From Amyelois transitella (taxonomy: Eukaryota; Arthropoda; Insecta; Lepidoptera; Pyralidae): 64,000 nt of DNA. Location of the stretch: contig NC_083523.1 in assembly GCF_032362555.1 (NCBI RefSeq), forward strand, positions 7,415,501 through 7,479,500, written 5' to 3'. This document shows positions 59,662 through 64,000 of this stretch, one piece after another. Both the position numbers and the translations under genes were made by a program. The notes beneath the pieces were generated by a model. That model saw nothing but the letters and a program-made list of their open reading frames with translations, made no database searches and had not been told where the DNA came from. Position 1 is the stretch's first letter. Every line of letters begins with the position of its first letter.

Positions 59662-61422
59662 TAACAATAAGGTTTTAGGTGAATTTGTTCTGGAGTTTTA
59701 GATATTTTTTAGTTTATTTGTGACTGTTTGATTTGTTTATCTTTTATCGTATCTTTGCCTTATTTCACCTATTTGGTATCTTACACTTTCTTTTCATGAT
59801 TCAAATTTTAAATTATTTTCTTCTTCTTTTAAGTTTATATGTACATAATTTCCTTTTTCGGTTCTTACTGCTCCTTTTAATTTTATTTTTTCCTCTTCTT
59901 TTTTCTTTCACTTCATTATCTTTTTTGATTTAACTTTATCTTTGGTTTAACTTTCACCGGTTTCTTTAATATCGAACGTCAAAATAAGCTAAGAATCATC
60001 TAAGTCAGAACTGTAGTTAATTTAATATTAAAATAGGAATGCACAGTCATCCACAGCATCATACACTATTTATTGCATAACATCCTATTTTAATATTAAT
60101 TAAAAATGTAGTTACTAATAAAATGTAAATAAAAAATGTAATAATATTAATAAGTTTGCGAGTCGTTGTGATATTTTTCTATATTTTTTTAATTTTTTAT
60201 CATCACGATTTATTTATTACGTTGCGAATCCGTAAGCCTTTGATTCATCGTTTGATTGTATAACTAAACTAGTTACACTATTAAAGAAGGCGAATTAAAT
60301 ACAATCGACTTCAGTAACACCACTAATAATAAAATTAAGTGCGATGTCACACCTGGAGAGGATGCTACTTTTGTATGAAATTGTAATAAAATATGTTTTG
60401 TTAATGTCTGTTATTTAATTTACTGTTGATTTATAATTGACTGATTTAATGTTATCTGACATGACTTTAACTTTTTCTGAAACTCTTCTTTCTTTTGACT
60501 TGACTCTTGACTTTTTAGACATCTCACTTAATTATAATAGACTGGACTGTACTTATTTAACTTACTAATATGAAGAACCCCTAACACTAAGCCATTAATT
60601 TAAGCTAATTAAACCATTTACTCTCTGTAACTAATATAAGACTTATAAAATATCACCTTCATCATTTCATAACACGTAGAAAAATCATATTGATCATCAT
60701 CATTCTTCTGGCGTCTCTCTAATGCATTTTCCCTGAAAAGGAGCCCAGAGTCTACCTTCTAAATATCATCAAGGACCCTATATAATCATTAGCGTCATGC
60801 TGATTTAAACAGGTTGTACGAAATTTAAAAATAAACATTTCTTTCTTGACATATCAACTTCACATCATCAAATCAACAGCTCAAATTCACAGTAGTAGGT
60901 GTACTGTAAGTACATGCTCAAAAGGAAATCTCGCCAGAGAAGACTGCTACGAAAAACAATCTGTAAAAATTTTGTACTAATATTTTATGGTCAGATCATT
61001 TTTATAGCAAGCTGGCGGAATTGTTTGAAAATTTCATAGTATCGTTCTGCCAATTTAGAAATGCTCATTAAAATAATTGGTATAGGTTGGCCAGGCAGAA
61101 ATAAGAAGGCCTGAATAGAATATATGTGTGAATTTAATGATATTAATGTCCCTTAACAAACAACGAAATGATTTGTAGAATAGGATCACCTGCATATGTG
61201 TTAACAGCCATATAAAATCACTGTAGCGTTCATTATCAAGCACAAATCCTGCCCAAAGGAAGGACCAATTCCTCATTCCAATTCCAGCGATCGATGTTAA
61301 GCTAAGTGCAGATAGAAAATACCACTATGTGCTTTTCTCGTACCTGCTTCAAATCCCTTTGCTTTCTCGCATTTTTACGAATCCTATATGGTTCGATAAG
61401 CGAGTTGTTTCCATTCTTTCAG
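59662..61422. other. Downstream region of the DUF745-like gene
   Basis: AATAAA signals near 60119, 60128 and 60386 mark likely 3' ends. A 17-bp inverted repeat with a 44-base loop (60022-60038 and 60083-60099) lies in the 3' UTR. A TATAAAAT at about 61211 is the only promoter-like signal before the acidic exon. No first coding exon was found. Confidence 0.45.
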
Positions 61423-61853
61423 AACCGTCCCCTGTAAAACCACGGCCACCTCAAAAGAAAAACGAACAACAAACCCACCATGAACCCGAGGCCGAGCCCG
61501 AGCACGAGGCAGAGCCCGAAAATGAGCACGAGCACGAGCACGAAGACTCCTCTGAATCACAAGAGCACGACTATGATTATGACAACTCATCCGATAATAA
61601 TGCACCAAAACCAATAGTATTAGAACTAGATTCATTTTATAAATCTAACACGAAAGAACCCAAAGATATCCGGATCCAACCGGTTGCATCCGCTTCCGAA
61701 GTCCAGACTGAAACAGTCCCGTCGCCCAAGCCAATCAAATTGCTCGATGGTGATTCCTTTGATAAAATCTTCCCTGAAACATATGTAGAGTTAAATAGCC
61801 TTTACAAAAACAAGGATCAGAGTTTATGGCAACCTGGATCATCCAACTGGTGA
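61423..61853 (+). CDS. Acidic His/Glu-rich protein, exon with unplaced 5' end
   Basis: The frame is entered through the acceptor TTCCATTCTTTCAG|AACCG and reads about 143 residues to a TGA. It begins EPSPVKPRPPQKKNEQQTHH, then a charged tract of alternating Glu/His (about 25-60: EAEPEHEAEPENEHEHEHED), then HDYDYDNSSDNNAPK and two related blocks, LELDSFYKSNTKEP and YVELNSLYKNKDQS. The open frame runs further upstream but has no ATG, so a first exon must be spliced on (phase 1). The exon 1 donor of the DUF745-like gene (53702) has the right phase but would give no cleavable signal peptide. A small exon-like piece at 62209-62264 (VAKEEAAEEEDDCEEEK) might belong to it. The function is unknown. Confidence 0.5.
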
Positions 61854-62918
61854 TTATTTGATATACGTTGAACAAGGTAGGTAATGTTGTAATAGATTCA
61901 TTAGCGTTCAAAATGAATCATAATATATTTTAGTAGCTGATCCAGCTAAACACAATATTTAGTAGTAGGTACTTATTATATTTCGTCAAAAATTTTTAAA
62001 GTCTTTTGATAAGTTTATGAATGCAAAAGCATTTGTTTGACTGATTATCTTTACGTTAGGAATAGCTCTTACTAACTTGTGGTGTGAGAGAGAGATTTAG
62101 ATTGGACGTTATTTCAATAGTAAACTTAAAACTTTTTATTTAACCGATATTTATACCTACTTGAAAATCCTTTTCAAAGGTTGGTAAAAAATGTCATAAA
62201 ATTTTCAGAAGTGGCAAAAGAAGAAGCAGCGGAAGAAGAGGACGACTGTGAAGAAGAAAAATAAAACGTTTTAGAGACCAGCAAATTTTTTTTAACATAA
62301 ATGCCATTTTATTGTTTTAGTAATTAGAGATAAAACATTTATATTTTAGGAAAACTTTTTATAATACATATTTTTAAGATAATTTCTGTGTTCTATAAAT
62401 TCCTTGGCCAACCACATTTTTCTGCAGCATACAACATACGCTACATGCGTATGAAGGTAGGTTAAGTAAGTGTTTACTAGTTTACTATACTTGTGCGTTG
62501 TGCACAAAAAAAAATTATATATTATGCGAAACACTTACTTGATGGAAATGGCCTGAAGCTGAAGTTTGGATTCCCGCCAATTGCATAGTGCTGTCAAATG
62601 TCATTTAAACGCAATCGTGAAGAAAAGTTTTACGCAGTGTATTGATTCATTTTGATTTTGCATGTGGATATTTGCATACAATATTATTAAGGCTTGGTAA
62701 CCAAATACATGAAATTTGATAGATATATTATATATAACAATAAATTGTGTACCTTTTCGAATATATTAGTGGTGTCAATAAGCATTCTGTGACATTTTTT
62801 TTAATGTAAGTATTTGTTCAATGTTTACTCAAATGAAACGTAAACGTCATTTCTTTTCAAAACGTGTGTGTATTGCTCGCGTTGTAATTTTTCAAGTTTA
62901 GATTAATTAATTAGAATT
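61854..62918. other. Spacer upstream of NOP53
   Basis: AT-rich. 62209-62264 follows a good acceptor (AAAATTTTCAG) and reads either an acidic or a lysine-rich short frame ending at a stop next to AATAAAA. It is the only exon-like item. The NOP53 promoter must lie in the last few hundred bases; no TATA box is seen. Confidence 0.4.
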
Positions 62919-64000
62919 ATGTCTGTTGTTAAAAAGAAGAAGCATGTGTCAAAAAAGAATAAGAAGGCATGGCGGAAATATTGTGATATCACTGATGTGG
63001 AGGCCTTCCTTGAAGACCAGCGTTTGGAAGAAAGACTTGGGTGAGGTTATGTTGATAACATTATATTTTTTTAATTACATGAATCTTATGCACTTTTATC
63101 AATATTTGCTTTCAATACTTGTTGAAATTGTATTAATTTATTACTTCTATCGTAGCAGGGTCAATCAAATGTTAAGAAAATATTTTGAAACATAATTAAA
63201 ATTATATTATTTTAGAAAATTTGATACGAAGCCAGACAGCGAGTTGTTCGTAGTAGATACCCAGGGTGATGGTGATGTCGAGGTGAAAAAAGTGGATGAG
63301 AAGCCAGTGGTGCTCACAGCCAAGCAGCGGAAGAGACAGATGCTGAATGAAACGCCAAAGTGTTTTGAAGTTTTATTACCCTCCTCTAAGGTAGGCAGTG
63401 ATTTCTTGTTTAACTTAATATGAAAGGAAAAACATAAAACTTATATTTTAAAATGAGTAGGAGAGAGAATAATGAATTTGTGTTTAATTGTTACTTTAAT
63501 TAAGAACTACGACCCAACCCGCGGGGTTAACATTTATATGTTACCTTCCTTTATTTGCATTATACCTTGAATTACTCTATCTACTGAAAAAACTGCATCA
63601 AAACCCATTGTGTAGTTTTGAAGATCTAAGCATACATACATAAAGATGCTGGAAGTGACATGTAGTGAAGTATCTTCAGAAGAATAAACCTTAATGCTTT
63701 GTGAATGTTGTGAATTCATGTAAATAGGTAAATAAAAACAAAACTAATCTTTTATTTTCTCTTTTTGCCATTATTTTCAGGTAGAAGACCCAAATAAAAA
63801 ACGCAACCACAAGAATCCTGTGGGATTCAAACCCACTGCCCTTAGTAAGGTCACAGAGAAACGGCGGCTAAAGAGAGGCATATACGAAAAGAAGGCAGTT
63901 GATGCTAGAACTAATCGTAAGATCGCACTGGATAAGAAGAAGAAAAATAAGAAAACCAAGGAAAATTTCAACTTGGATTTATGGGGAGAAGATAGTTAGT
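62919..64000 (+). CDS. NOP53: Ribosome biogenesis protein NOP53 (GLTSCR2), 5' part
   Basis: Three exons are in view, 62919-63040, 63216-63390 and 63781 to about 63994, giving the first 170 or so residues. The donor GATA|GTTAGT sits at the window edge, so the gene continues beyond. NOP53 is a nucleolar factor for 60S ribosome maturation that brings in the exosome helicase. Matches to the family: a Lys-rich start ([17 protein letters not shown]), [16 protein letters not shown] (about 27-41), [11 protein letters not shown], and the later block ending NLDLWGED, which corresponds to the FYDLWASD block of the human protein. The basic linker [20 protein letters not shown] fits a nucleolar protein. 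Donors are GTGAGG and GTAGGC; acceptors are TTATTTTAG and TTATTTTCAG. Confidence 0.9.

Noticed and set aside
61329-61422. Taking the acidic protein start at 61329
   Set aside because: The frame has only GTG there, not ATG, and a good acceptor lies at 61422. A spliced first exon is more likely.
1-64000. CRISPR arrays, rRNA genes, bacterial-type operons or retrovirus-like elements
   Set aside because: No regular spaced repeats, rRNA sequence or operon-like packing was seen, and no long terminal repeats with gag- or pol-like frames were recognised.

Overview
The window reads as AT-rich nuclear DNA from an insect, most likely a moth or butterfly (Lepidoptera). Genes are split into short exons with ordinary GT-AG introns. 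Single-copy animal genes are recognisable by protein motif: HHEX, Jagunal, Jupiter/JPT, taxilin and NOP53. The space between them is crowded with small retroposons and cut-and-paste DNA transposons of kinds common in Lepidoptera. The species call is an inference; no species-diagnostic gene was seen.

Layout. 1-1430 is a minus-strand piggyBac-like transposase gene, cut by the window edge, with a spliced 5' leader and one internal stop. 3360-5735 is a three-exon HHEX homeobox gene (+). 7809-10618 is a four-exon jagunal gene (-), convergent with HHEX. 12329-15389 is a three-exon gene (+) for an 80-residue secreted peptide; its first intron holds a complete-ended pogo/Tigger-type element. 15629-17117 is a mariner interrupted by another repeat. 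17673-21869 is an eight-exon gene (-) for a 321-residue coiled-coil protein I do not recognise. 24531-26151 is a two-exon Jupiter gene (-). 28238-29438 is an hAT element with a perfect 8-bp target duplication and a tRNA-headed SINE inside it. 35293-39972 is a seven-exon taxilin gene (+) with a long 3' UTR. 41.6-53.4 kb is mostly repeat-rich intergenic DNA. 53669-59661 is a four-exon gene (+) for a secreted Ala/Gln-rich coiled-coil protein of DUF745 type with a clear TATA promoter. 61423-61853 is an acidic open exon whose first exon I could not place. 62919-64000 is the start of NOP53 (+), cut by the window edge.

The host genes do not form an operon or one pathway. They are separate cell-biology genes (transcription factor, ER membrane protein, microtubule protein, vesicle-traffic coiled coil, ribosome biogenesis) plus two secreted-protein genes. 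The exon models were assembled by hand from splice signals, reading-frame continuity and family resemblance. Every multi-exon gene called with confidence keeps frame through all its junctions.

The most unusual structural signals are a set of unrelated, near-perfect hairpin palindromes (notably a nested pair at 46686-46810), a likely SINE/LINE partnership in which about 20 SINE-like fragments carry the same 3' tail as a LINE family in the window, inverted SINE copies at both ends of jagunal intron 3, and a Tigger-type element reduced to its DNA-binding head and a zinc-finger tail. I did not find convincing evidence of a wholly new biological system.
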